Part shown: positions 1 through 7,031 of the stretch, in pieces | How positions within the stretch are numbered: position 1 is the first letter of the stretch | How the letters are laid out: each line of letters begins with the position of its first letter | Source of the DNA: Akkermansia muciniphila | Lineage (GTDB): Bacteria > Verrucomicrobiota > Verrucomicrobiia > Verrucomicrobiales > Akkermansiaceae | Direction of reading: 5' to 3' | Assembly (NCBI GenBank): GCA_945890645.1 | Contig: CAMDCV010000002.1 | Coordinates: forward strand, 124,001 to 188,000 | Length of the DNA: 64,000 nucleotides | Program-made: the position numbers and the translations under genes | The notes under the pieces: generated by a model | Database searches by the model: none | Told to the model about the DNA's origin: nothing | Seen by the model: only the letters and a program-made list of their open reading frames with translations

Positions 1-2
1 CC

Positions 3-269
3 CGTGGCGATGTAGAAGCCCGGAACAAACGCATCGGTCAGCGCGAGGCAGACTACAAGACCGCCGTCGCCGCCGTAGAGTTCCGCCACGGCCTCAAGAA
101 AGAAGGCCACCTCAATGCCGCCACCACCGCACTCATCGATCATCTCAAAGGAGAATACGCCCCCAAGCCTAACAAGCACGGCGCACCCTCCATCCCCGAT
201 CTCTACGAACACTCCTCTCTCCCCACCCCAGTCGCATCCACCGCGCCTAACCCTGCCGATCTCCTATAA
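3..269 (+). CDS. C-terminal end of probable MuA-type transposase (5' partial)
   Basis: Only frame 3 is open from the window edge; it gives about 88 residues ending in ...NPADLL and a TAA stop, and the gene begins upstream of the window. The fragment is basic and helix-prone with a proline-rich tail and no catalytic motif, so the call rests on position: it lies 12 bp before a MuB-type ATPase gene, where the DDE transposase gene sits in Mu-like phages. It was absent from the ORF track because it has no start codon here. It could instead be another early protein. Confidence 0.55.
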   Translation, partial: RGDVEARNKRIGQREADYKTAVAAVEFRHGLKKEGHLNAATTALIDHLKGEYAPKPNKHGAPSIPDLYEHSSLPTPVASTAPNPADLL

Positions 270-281
270 CCAAGAACCACC

Positions 282-1394
282 ATGCCAACAGCACCAACAG
301 CAACAGTCGTATCCACCACCAACCATCCATGGCACATCACCCCCGCAGAACTGAACCAACGCATCAGCCACTGCGAGAACGATAACCGCAAGCTACTCGA
401 ATGGGCCTATCGCATCAGCCACGAGCGCGATCTATCCCTATCGGAATTCGCCGATGCCGCTGGCATCAGCTCCAGCACCTTAGCCAAGATCATCGCTGGC
501 ACCTACGTCAATCCACGCAACACATCTGAACGCTACGATCTCCCCACCAACATCAGCAGCGGCCTACGCAACTACCAAACCGGCATCATCTCACGCCTCC
601 CCACCAACGTCACATTCGTTAGCACAGAGACCAGCCGCAAAGTGAACTTCAACTGCGATCTCGCTCGCGAGTCACGCACGCCGGTCTTCATGCAAGGTGC
701 CAGCCACATCGGTAAAACCACAGCACTCGAAAAATACGCCGATGCTAACCCCACCAACACCTTCCTCATCACCGTCACCGCAGGCATGGGCGCGAAAGGC
801 CTCGCCATGGCCATCGCAGAAGCCATGGGCCTCGCCACCGCAGGCAGCGTAGATGCACTCACACGCCGCATCCGCAAAGAACTCACCCGCGATCAACTCC
901 TGATCATGGATGACTTCCACGTCCTCACCTTATCCGCCACCCCACGCGGATTCCTCAAGTGCATGGAGCTGCTCCGCGCCCTCTACGATGCTGACAAATG
1001 CGGTATGCTCTTCAGCACGACCGACCTGGATTTCGGTCGCATCACCAAGGAATACAAAACCGCGCTGCATCAGCTCCTACGTCGTGGCATCCACCGCCCC
1101 CACCTTGGCCTTGCCCCGCTCAAGCAAGATGTCAAAGCCATCCTCGCCGCCCACGGCCTGCCATGGCCTACCAAGAGCCTCCAGTGCGAAGCATACGGCA
1201 TGACCTACAAGCCCGCCACCATCATGCAGGACCTCGCCAAACAATCCGGCCTCAAGTCCATCACCGAGCGCCTGCGCTACGCCCTCAAGCTCTCCGCTCG
1301 CAACACCGAGTCCATCACCTGGCATCACGTCTGCCAAGCACAAGCCCTGGTCGCCTCAAACGACTCCATCCCCGACGACGACTGGAATGACTAA
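282..1394 (+). CDS. MuB-type AAA+ ATPase (transposition target/activator protein)
   Basis: This 370-residue protein has a HTH of the lambda-repressor type near residues 45-75 (LSEFADAAGISSSTLAKI) followed by an AAA_22-like ATPase core. A Walker A motif (GASHIGKTTA) lies near residue 140 and a Walker B-like LLIMDDFH near residue 205. Mu B proteins have this arrangement: they bind target DNA in an ATP-dependent way and activate the transposase. The gene follows the probable transposase fragment and overlaps the next gene by 8 bp, as in a Mu early operon. The ATG at 282 is used. The coding strand is rich in C and poor in G, unlike the chromosomal genes further right. Confidence 0.85.
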   Translation: MPTAPTATVVSTTNHPWHITPAELNQRISHCENDNRKLLEWAYRISHERDLSLSEFADAAGISSSTLAKIIAGTYVNPRNTSERYDLPTNISSGLRNYQTGIISRLPTNVTFVSTETSRKVNFNCDLARESRTPVFMQGASHIGKTTALEKYADANPTNTFLITVTAGMGAKGLAMAIAEAMGLATAGSVDALTRRIRKELTRDQLLIMDDFHVLTLSATPRGFLKCMELLRALYDADKCGMLFSTTDLDFGRITKEYKTALHQLLRRGIHRPHLGLAPLKQDVKAILAAHGLPWPTKSLQCEAYGMTYKPATIMQDLAKQSGLKSITERLRYALKLSARNTESITWHHVCQAQALVASNDSIPDDDWND

Positions 1395-1857
1395 TCACGA
1401 AAAAATCCTCAAAGACTTGAGCATCAGCCAATCCACTGCCGACAGCATCGCCGGACGCATGGAACTCCCCACCATCGCCGTCGAGCTGCTGCTCGGCCAA
1501 CTCATCGCCAAGAAAGAAGTCGAATCCTTCTCACTCGGCACCACCAACCTCCTCGTCTACCGCCTCACCGCCGGAATTCCAACTTCAACCACCATGACCA
1601 TCCTCGTTCGCCAAACCTTTGATTCCTTCAAAGCCCGCATCATCACCAGCACTGGCAAGATTACATTCACAGCCAGTTGCACATCGGGAGAATTAGCCGC
1701 GGCCAAGGCCGTCGTCAAGAAAGCCTATGGTGCGCAGAAATCCGAAACCGTATTCGAAATCAAAGACCCCGCTGAACTCGAAAGACGTGGCATCAACAAA
1801 TACATGGCCAACCCCCAGCGCAAACAAATCTTCCACGTCTTCGGCTTCAAACACTGA
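1387..1857 (+). CDS. Hypothetical early protein of the Mu-like element
   Basis: A 156-residue soluble protein whose start overlaps the MuB-type gene by 8 bp, implying translational coupling. The N-terminal part (about residues 5-50) could form a small helical DNA-binding fold, followed by a beta-rich stretch, but no family is recognised with confidence. Its TGA stop lies inside the first unit of a 7-bp tandem repeat array. In Mu this position holds small early genes such as kil and gam, but no Gam resemblance is visible. Confidence 0.6.
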   Translation: MTNHEKILKDLSISQSTADSIAGRMELPTIAVELLLGQLIAKKEVESFSLGTTNLLVYRLTAGIPTSTTMTILVRQTFDSFKARIITSTGKITFTASCTSGELAAAKAVVKKAYGAQKSETVFEIKDPAELERRGINKYMANPQRKQIFHVFGFKH

Positions 1858-1886
1858 TCACTGCTCACTAACCACTATCCACTTAC
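1852..1886. repeat. Heptamer array A1, five CACTNNN units
   Basis: Five exact-period 7-bp units (CACTGAT, CACTGCT, CACTAAC, CACTATC, CACTTAC) fill the gap between two Mu-element genes, end 5 bp before the next ATG, and contain the previous gene's stop codon. The first 18 bases match array A4 (read on the minus strand) in the sugar operon 34 kb away, so this is a dispersed genomic repeat rather than an element-specific sequence. Confidence 0.9.
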
Positions 1887-1891
1887 CCACC

Positions 1892-2131
1892 ATGCTCTCC
1901 ATACCCGAAACCCGCGAAGAACTCGAAGAACTCGCCGCCGCGCTCTCGCACATCGCCAACCTCGGCCCCCACTTCATCAGCTCCGAAGGGGCCGCCTACT
2001 GGGACCGCAAAGCCAAATTCCTCCTCGGCCTCAGCGACGTCCTCGCCCAGCTCGATACCGAACCGCTCACCCTCACCAACCTACAGGCCGCTGCAGAGCG
2101 AGCCATCACCCCAACCAGCACACCAGCATGA
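1892..2131 (+). CDS. Small hypothetical protein of the Mu-like element
   Basis: A 79-residue acidic, helical protein (MLSIPETREELEEL...). The ORF track opens further upstream at 1727, but that extension translates the 3' end of the previous gene in another frame and then the heptamer array; the ATG at 1892 directly follows the array and fits better. The stop overlaps the next start in an ATGA. No family recognised. The leader has no Shine-Dalgarno-like sequence. Confidence 0.65.
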   Translation: MLSIPETREELEELAAALSHIANLGPHFISSEGAAYWDRKAKFLLGLSDVLAQLDTEPLTLTNLQAAAERAITPTSTPA

Positions 2132-2292
2132 AAGACGCCATCGCTGAAATCATCACTCAGGCAGAATACTGGGAAACCGAAGCCGTCGCCACCCGCGCAA
2201 CCGGTGACTACATCAAAGCCACTCGCCAAGAAAAACTCGCGAAAAACCTTCACAAAATAGCCAAAGCCGCACGCACACTTTTCCTCAAATAA
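2128..2292 (+). CDS. Small hypothetical protein, 54 aa
   Basis: This ORF is below the track cut-off. It starts with an ATGA overlap on the previous gene and encodes MKDAIAEIITQAEYWETEA... to ...ARTLFLK. The product is a lysine- and alanine-rich helix-forming peptide. Its tight coupling to its neighbour and the same C-rich codon style support it as a real gene. The function is unknown. Confidence 0.55.
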   Translation: MKDAIAEIITQAEYWETEAVATRATGDYIKATRQEKLAKNLHKIAKAARTLFLK

Positions 2293-2315
2293 TTCACCAC
2301 TAACTATACAAACGT

Positions 2316-2537
2316 ATGCCATCCAAACTAGAAATCAAAGCCAACAAGCTCGAAGCCAAAGAACTCCGCAAAACCCTAACAGCTGCGAATCGCAAAACCA
2401 TCAAAGAATGCGCCAAGTATCGGAAAATGATACGCGCGTACACAGTTGCCATCACAAAAATGGAAAAAGACCACAGCAACTACGCTGCCAAAGTCAACCG
2501 TCGCATCGCCATCCTTGAAGGTCGTAACGACGCCTAA
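2316..2537 (+). CDS. Small coiled-coil-like protein of the Mu-like element
   Basis: A 73-residue, strongly basic protein (many K and R) predicted by eye to be almost entirely helical, with heptad-like spacing from about residue 5 to 65. It lies 23 bp after the preceding gene. Such small charged helical proteins are common in Mu-type early regions. No named family is recognised. Confidence 0.6.
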   Translation: MPSKLEIKANKLEAKELRKTLTAANRKTIKECAKYRKMIRAYTVAITKMEKDHSNYAAKVNRRIAILEGRNDA

Positions 2538-2557
2538 ACCCTCAGCATCACATCACA

Positions 2558-3058
2558 ATGACCGAAGAACAAAAAGCAGCAGACATCAAGCGCGGCCACG
2601 AGATTAACGAGCTAGTTGGCACGTTAATGGAAGAACTCGAAGCGATTGAAGCACGGCTCAAATCCGCCGCCCTCATTGGCCCACATATCCCGCTAGAAGA
2701 TGCCGAGCGCGAGGGCAAGCAAGCGATCCTCACCAGCCCCACACATCGCCTCCGCATTCGCATCGAAAGCGACAATCTCGTCGGCGGTTTCGCCATGGGA
2801 AGCGATACCGAAAAAACCATAAGCGCCCTGATCACAACCAATCAGTTCAATGCCCTTTTCAAGCCCGTCAAAAAATACGAACGCAAAGAAAGCGATGGTC
2901 ACAAATTCCGCCTGAAAGCAAAAGCCGCGTTGAGTAACCAAGAACTCTACTTGCAGCTCATCAAATCCCTCCGCAGCCTGGACAAAGACGGCATTCCAAA
3001 ATCCAAAATCGTCATCCCCTGGAGCGAAGTAGAACTACTCGCACCATCACAGCCATGA
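2558..3058 (+). CDS. Hypothetical early protein of the Mu-like element
   Basis: A 166-residue soluble protein with an acidic helical N-terminus (about 1-30) followed by a mixed alpha/beta region. The length is near that of the Mu Gam host-nuclease inhibitor (about 170 aa) and the gene is in a comparable early position, but the Gam pattern is not seen, so no function is assigned. The stop overlaps the next start in an ATGA. Confidence 0.6.
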   Translation: MTEEQKAADIKRGHEINELVGTLMEELEAIEARLKSAALIGPHIPLEDAEREGKQAILTSPTHRLRIRIESDNLVGGFAMGSDTEKTISALITTNQFNALFKPVKKYERKESDGHKFRLKAKAALSNQELYLQLIKSLRSLDKDGIPKSKIVIPWSEVELLAPSQP

Positions 3059-3291
3059 GCGAACGAGCTAAACAAATCAGCGAACAATTAAAAAAAGCTC
3101 ACTATGCTATGAGCTGCTTGATCGAAGATGTCGGAAACGTTTTGATGCATCTCAGAGAAGGCGTTACTGATGCCGATGAAGGCATGTCACAAACCGCAGA
3201 ATTAAGCGCCTCTGATGCACTCGGATTGCTATCGCACATCGAAACCAAAATCACGGAAATCCAAGCCGTCGTCGTAACCTGCACGTCATGA
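3055..3291 (+). CDS. Small hypothetical protein of the Mu-like element
   Basis: A 78-residue acidic protein (MSERAKQISEQLKKAHYAM...) that looks all-helical, with an ATGA overlap to the preceding gene. It contains four cysteines or methionine-rich segments but no metal-binding spacing. No family recognised; reality is supported by operon packing and matching base composition. Confidence 0.55.
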   Translation: MSERAKQISEQLKKAHYAMSCLIEDVGNVLMHLREGVTDADEGMSQTAELSASDALGLLSHIETKITEIQAVVVTCTS

Positions 3292-3370
3292 AAGCATTCC
3301 ATCCTCGCTCAGTAGCTACGGCCAAGGAGAAGTGAGCGGGCTGGCTGGCATACCCAGGCAATTGAGCAGT

Positions 3371-3781
3371 ATGCCAAACCAAATCCACCAAATGAACGCT
3401 GCCAAAATAGATGTGCTGAAAGGAATCCTCACACGGGTTCCTGCCGATCTCTTGCGTGCCGAGCTGGACCGCCGTCAACGCGCCCTGCCACTTCGTGAGC
3501 AAGCAGGACCAGTCTTGCAAGCCGTCGCTGCCGCATGGTCAGTGCAGCCTGGTGACATCATTTTACTGAGAGTGCAGACACGTTCCGTTGTAGCAGCGCG
3601 GTGGGCCACCAATACCCTTTTACGCACACACGCCGAGTTCGACCTCGTCACCCTCTGCCAGCTCTTCAACACCACACCAGGCAGCATCCATTCATGGCAA
3701 TTTCGTCATCGTAACGCCCTCGAAGAAAACACCGATTACAAGTCACGCCTCGCCCACGCGCAACAACTCCTCAACTCATGA
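3371..3781 (+). CDS. DnaA domain IV-like small DNA-binding protein
   Basis: From the ATG at 3371 the product has 136 residues; the track also allows a GTG at 3332. The last about 90 residues follow the layout of the DnaA C-terminal duplex-binding domain. VLQAVAAAWSVQPGDIILL matches the first helix, RSVVAARWATNTLLRTH matches the R-x-[IV]-V-x-A-R-x-x-A-x-x-L signature, and LCQLFNTTPGSIHSW stands where DnaA has its signature HTH. The DHTTV motif that reads the DnaA box is replaced by PGSIH, so any target site would differ. No ATPase domain is present. It may be an early-gene regulator or a replication helper. The stop overlaps the next start (ATGA). Confidence 0.65.
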   Translation: MPNQIHQMNAAKIDVLKGILTRVPADLLRAELDRRQRALPLREQAGPVLQAVAAAWSVQPGDIILLRVQTRSVVAARWATNTLLRTHAEFDLVTLCQLFNTTPGSIHSWQFRHRNALEENTDYKSRLAHAQQLLNS

Positions 3782-4140
3782 CACGCCGCCCACTCAATTC
3801 CCAATTTAACACGGCCACTTTAGAGGACCGCAAACTCACGACGATTCGCAACAAGCCCTGGCCAATCGGAAAACCGATCCAACTCTACAATTGGAGTGGC
3901 ACCGCCTACCGCAGCAAGCAGATCGACGTGGCCGTGGTCACCGTGTTATGGACTGCACCGATCACCATCGAGAGAATTGATGACAAAGTGCTCTTTTACA
4001 TCGATCACATATTCTCAAAACCACTGTGGGAACTCGAAGGCTTCGACTCACAAAAATCCATGCAAGACTGGTTCCTGGCAAAACTGAAAAAAGGACAGCG
4101 CCTGCAGCAGCATCTGATGTGCTTTCAACGTCTGCCCTAA
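3778..4140 (+). CDS. ASCH-like domain protein
   Basis: A 120-residue protein. The segment LTTIRNKPWPIGKPIQLYNW followed by a beta-rich stretch (VAVVTVLWTAPITI) fits the ASCH/YqfB-type fold, in which a conserved K/R-T-x-R motif is followed by a G-[DK]-x-I-x-L turn. ASCH proteins are thought to bind RNA or modified nucleosides and are common in phage early regions. The gene overlaps its upstream neighbour by ATGA and precedes the HNH gene by 12 bp. The assignment is by motif shape only. Confidence 0.5.
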   Translation: MTRRPLNSQFNTATLEDRKLTTIRNKPWPIGKPIQLYNWSGTAYRSKQIDVAVVTVLWTAPITIERIDDKVLFYIDHIFSKPLWELEGFDSQKSMQDWFLAKLKKGQRLQQHLMCFQRLP

Positions 4141-4152
4141 TCTACTAATCCC

Positions 4153-4569
4153 ATGCCCTGCGACTACAAAAATTATCCGCTCGATTGGTTCACCCGTATT
4201 CGCCCCGCGATATTGGAGAGAGCAGGGAATTGTTGCGAAAAATGCGGCCTGCAAAACTACAGCATCGTGCTGCAGGAGTCTCGTATTCCCATGGTAGAAG
4301 GCTGCACTCACCAATGGGCAAAAGAGAACCTTGATTTCTATCACTGCGTCGAAGGTGGTAAGGCCATCATCATCGTTCTTACCATCGCTCACAAGGATCA
4401 TTTTCCCATGAACAACGATCCGGAAAATCTCCTAGCACTTTGCCAACGCTGCCACAATCGGATGGACGCAAAACACCGCGCCAAAACTCGCCAGAAAAAC
4501 CACCGCGAAGCCCTCGAAAAATCCGCTCCCAGCCTTCCACTCGTAACCTCCATCATCACCACCGTATGA
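4153..4569 (+). CDS. HNH endonuclease-like protein
   Basis: A 138-residue protein with a first zinc knuckle-like CCEKCG near residue 30 and a second pair CQRCHNR near residue 98. Between them, the core reads ILTIAHKDHFPMNNDPENLLALC, which fits the HNH fold: the first His is in AHKDH, Asn in DPENL and the last His in RCHNR. HNH enzymes of this type nick or cut double-stranded DNA. In transposable phages they are common as accessory or homing-type nucleases. The stop overlaps the next start by ATGA. Confidence 0.75.
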   Translation: MPCDYKNYPLDWFTRIRPAILERAGNCCEKCGLQNYSIVLQESRIPMVEGCTHQWAKENLDFYHCVEGGKAIIIVLTIAHKDHFPMNNDPENLLALCQRCHNRMDAKHRAKTRQKNHREALEKSAPSLPLVTSIITTV

Positions 4570-5120
4570 GCATCTACAAACGCCAAGCAGACGACTCCAA
4601 ACCCGCCCGCAAACCGAAGCCGGCTGCCGCTCAGAACTGGGTCACCAAGGGCCTGACAAACCCTCAAAAAGCCCAGCTCAGCATCGCTGCACGCGAGGCA
4701 TACGATGTGCAAACCAACCACGGCCTCACCGATGGAATCAGTTACGATCAATGGCGTCACGGCGAGACCAAAATCGCCTGCGGAAAAGAGTCATTTCGCG
4801 ACTGCACAAACAAGGACTTTCGAAGCATCCTCGCCCGATTCTACGCCCTCGCTGGTCGTGAGAAAGATGCCGCCGCATTATGGCAAAAAACAGGCCGCGT
4901 CAAAGGCTCAGATGAGCTGAACGACACCCATGAAAATCGCGAACTTTGCAAGGCCCTGATCCGCGACAAAATCGCCGCCTCAAGAGGTGCCATCAATGAC
5001 GCCTACGTCGCGGCGATTGTCCACAACAAACACCAGGGCAAAACCATCCACGACCTCACCGCCAGCGAGCTGCAGCAGCTCGTATTCACCATCACCGACC
5101 GCTTGAGCAAAAAGACATGA
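4566..5120 (+). CDS. Hypothetical early protein of the Mu-like element
   Basis: From the ATG that overlaps the HNH stop, the product has 184 residues; the track start at 4440 only adds out-of-frame HNH sequence. The N-terminus is basic and disordered. The rest is helical, with a segment (TNKDFRSILARFYALAG) reminiscent in style of Mu gp16/GemA-type proteins, which occupy this part of Mu-like genomes, but the resemblance is too weak for a name. It is followed by an ATGA overlap with the winged-helix gene. Confidence 0.55.
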   Translation: MSIYKRQADDSKPARKPKPAAAQNWVTKGLTNPQKAQLSIAAREAYDVQTNHGLTDGISYDQWRHGETKIACGKESFRDCTNKDFRSILARFYALAGREKDAAALWQKTGRVKGSDELNDTHENRELCKALIRDKIAASRGAINDAYVAAIVHNKHQGKTIHDLTASELQQLVFTITDRLSKKT

Positions 5121-5461
5121 GTGCTCAGCTAGAAATGGACTTTGAGACCAAGCCGCCAGCGCACGATGACATCGAGCGACTGGCGCTTTTTCTTTATGAC
5201 CAAGGCCCCGTCTGGACCACAGCAAAAGACATCGCCAAAGCCCTCCATTTCACCGACCGCCAAATCCGCAAATTAGCATCCGAAAGCAACGGCCTAATTC
5301 TCTCCGGCCCCGGTTGCCCTGGCTATCGCCACGTCCGCCGCGCTACCCCCGAGGAAGTGCAGGAAGTAGTCGCCAGATTGAGGCACCAAGCACACATGAT
5401 GGACCAACGCTGCAGCGCCATTCACAAGGCCTTCCATGCGCATGTCCACAAGCCCGCTTGA
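5117..5461 (+). CDS. Winged-helix DNA-binding protein of the Mu-like element
   Basis: A 114-residue protein whose middle (about residues 20-65) reads as a winged helix: a helix around ALFLYDQGPVWTTAKDIAKAL, a recognition helix TDRQIRKLASES and a wing ending GPGCPGYRHVRR. A helical C-terminal tail rich in His and Met follows. The start overlaps the upstream stop (ATGA). A regulatory role in the element is likely, but the partner site is unknown. Confidence 0.6.
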   Translation: MSAQLEMDFETKPPAHDDIERLALFLYDQGPVWTTAKDIAKALHFTDRQIRKLASESNGLILSGPGCPGYRHVRRATPEEVQEVVARLRHQAHMMDQRCSAIHKAFHAHVHKPA

Positions 5462-5491
5462 CAACAGAAATTCAATCGGCATCTCGTAGCC

Positions 5492-5665
5492 ATGAACTCA
5501 GCAGCCAGGCATTGCAAATGCGGAAAAAAGAACCGCAACAAACGCGAGAAATCAATGGATAAAAACCTGATCGATTTCTTGGAGAAACGCGGCCTGTACC
5601 AACGCGGCCGCCAACCCCTAAATTTCAGGTCACAAAAAAACATTGACCGGAAACGCGCAGCGTAG
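5492..5665 (+). CDS. Small basic protein, 57 aa
   Basis: This ORF, below the track cut-off, encodes MNSAARHCKCGKKNRNKREK... to ...DRKRAA. It is very basic and starts with a CxC pair followed by lysine-rich sequence. It fills the gap between the winged-helix gene and the methyltransferase gene. It may be a nucleic-acid-binding peptide, but no family is recognised and it may not be expressed. Confidence 0.4.
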   Translation: MNSAARHCKCGKKNRNKREKSMDKNLIDFLEKRGLYQRGRQPLNFRSQKNIDRKRAA

Positions 5666-5679
5666 ATCTCGTGCCGGTC

Positions 5680-6486
5680 ATGAAAACGAAACCATTGATC
5701 AGTTGGCCTGGAGGAAAAACCAGAATGCTCTCGAAGCTCCTACCCCACATCCCCGAGAAAGCCGGATACATCGAAGTCTTTGGCGGCGGTGCCGCACTGC
5801 TTCTCGCCAAACCACGGACCAAACTCGAAGTGTACAACGACGTGAATGGTGAAGTCGTAAACCTCTACCGCGTCGCCAAGTATCATGCCGAAGCCCTCGC
5901 CACCGAGATCGAGTCCATGCCCGTCTCCCGCGACTTCCTTCACCAGATCGGCCAAGCCCTCGGCACCAACTACCTGACCGATCTCCAGCGTGCAGCAATC
6001 TTCCTGCACGCAAACAAAGGATCATTCGGCGGGGGAGGAACATCATTTCCCGTCTGTCGTCAGCCCCACACCGCACCCGTCATCTCGCGAGATTCCCTCA
6101 TGAATTCCATCCGCGAATTCTCCCGCCGCATGGAACGCGTACTGATCGAGTCGCTTGATTACCGGAGAATTTTTCAGAACTACGATCATCCCGAGAACTT
6201 CATGTTCCTCGATCCGCCCTATTTTAACGCCAAGCGTACCAACTACGACGGATGGTCAGAAGATGAAATGCGCGAATTCGCAGGCCACGTATCCAGACTC
6301 CAAGCCCGGTGGATCATCACAGTTGACGACAGCCCCCTAAATCGATCCCTGTGGCACAACCACTACATGGAAGCCGTCACCACTCGGAACGGCTGCGGAA
6401 ACCACGCCAAAATTCCCGTGCGCCACTTTGGCGAGCTGATCATCCACAGCCAGCCGCCAGAGAGCAAAGCCAAGCAAGCCGCCTGA
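5680..6486 (+). CDS. dam: D12-class N6-adenine DNA methyltransferase (Dam-like)
   Basis: A 268-residue protein from the ATG at 5680 (the track opens at a GTG three codons earlier). Motif I, the AdoMet-binding ISWPGGKTRML, is at residues 7-17, and the catalytic DPPY motif (FLDPPYFN) is near residue 178. A conserved FLHANKGSFGGGGT-type segment lies between, as in the alpha-type D12 family. It would methylate adenine in a short site such as GATC, but the target cannot be read from sequence. In Mu-like phages, DNA-modification genes commonly lie near the right end, and here the gene is the last one before the candidate right terminus. It may protect the element from host restriction. Confidence 0.85.
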   Translation: MKTKPLISWPGGKTRMLSKLLPHIPEKAGYIEVFGGGAALLLAKPRTKLEVYNDVNGEVVNLYRVAKYHAEALATEIESMPVSRDFLHQIGQALGTNYLTDLQRAAIFLHANKGSFGGGGTSFPVCRQPHTAPVISRDSLMNSIREFSRRMERVLIESLDYRRIFQNYDHPENFMFLDPPYFNAKRTNYDGWSEDEMREFAGHVSRLQARWIITVDDSPLNRSLWHNHYMEAVTTRNGCGNHAKIPVRHFGELIIHSQPPESKAKQAA

Positions 6487-6487
6487 A

Positions 6488-6542
6488 AAACACAAAACCT
6501 CTGTCACATCGCCCACATGTGGCAGAGGAAACACAAAACCTC
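6488..6542. terminator. Hairpin between direct repeats, possible terminator of the element operon
   Basis: A 12-bp stem (CCTCTGTCACAT paired with ATGTGGCAGAGG, one U-G pair) with a 7-base loop lies at 6498-6528, just after the methyltransferase stop. It is bounded by a 14-bp direct repeat (AAACACAAAACCTC at 6488 and 6529). There is no run of T, so Rho-independent termination is uncertain; it could be a processing or protein-binding site. Confidence 0.45.
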
Positions 6543-6570
6543 CCAAACCCAACCCATCCCCCGTAACCCC

Positions 6571-6610
6571 TGATTTCACGCTATTTCAGGCTATTTCAGG
6601 GACTTTCACA
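6571..6610. repeat. Four phased 10-bp TTTCA repeats, candidate right end of the Mu-like element
   Basis: Four consecutive 10-bp units (TGATTTCACG, CTATTTCAGG, CTATTTCAGG, GACTTTCACA) share TTTCA in identical register, one per helical turn. They end in CA; read inward from the right the sequence starts TGTGAAAG, matching the TG...CA rule of Mu-type ends. Chromosomal restriction-locus sequence begins within about 40 bp. Mu-type ends carry several transposase sites with TTTCA/TGAAA cores, so this is a plausible end, but the left end lies outside the window. Confidence 0.5.
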
Positions 6611-6611
6611 A

Positions 6612-7031
6612 TACACTAAACCTCCTGTCCGGGTGCGCAATTTTGTGTTAAATGATCAAATTTCCGATTCTCCTTTTTCCTACCATTTATTTCTCCTCGG
6701 TGAAGTCCGAGCGGCTATCGAGAATGGGAATGTAAGAAAGTATCATTTTGGTTTCATGCGAAACGTCCTGGAGAAGACATCAACCTTTTTGGGTTATGAG
6801 CGCTGGGAGGAACTTCTGCCAAAAACCAGCGATGGCACGTCAGACCCCTATGCTGAACGATTGACAAACTATGGAGTGCATTCGAAGCACGCGGGCGAAG
6901 AAATCGAACCTATCCCTCAAGAAATCAAAAATATGCTCAAGGTCATTTACGAGCATTTTATTAACAGTGGCCACACCTTTATGAATGCGGCGGAGACGCA
7001 ACCGGCACAACCAACAGAAGCTGTAATATGA
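6612..7031 (+). pseudogene. C-terminal remnant of an AAA_13-type ATPase gene of a type I restriction locus
   Basis: The track ORF starts at a GTG at 6633. The reading frame is open only from 6567 and enters repeat sequence upstream. Motifs such as SYHLFLL, KYHFGFMRNVLEKTSTFLGY and NYGVHSKHAGEE match, from memory, the C-terminal end of large AAA_13 (RloC-like) ATPases encoded within type I restriction operons. Those proteins are many hundreds of residues long; only about 130 remain here, without the Walker A half. It overlaps hsdR by ATGA, the old operon junction. It is best explained as the 3' part of a gene cut by the element. Confidence 0.75.

Noticed and set aside
1852-1886. Heptamer arrays as a possible CRISPR
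   Set aside because: Units of 7 bp with no spacer structure and no cas genes in the window.
1727-1891. Upstream extension of the 134-residue ORF
   Set aside because: Reads the previous gene in another frame and the heptamer array (giving TDHCSLTT-like sequence); a spurious translation of repeats.
2558-3058. Mu Gam host-nuclease inhibitor
   Set aside because: Similar length and position but no Gam-like sequence pattern could be recognised.
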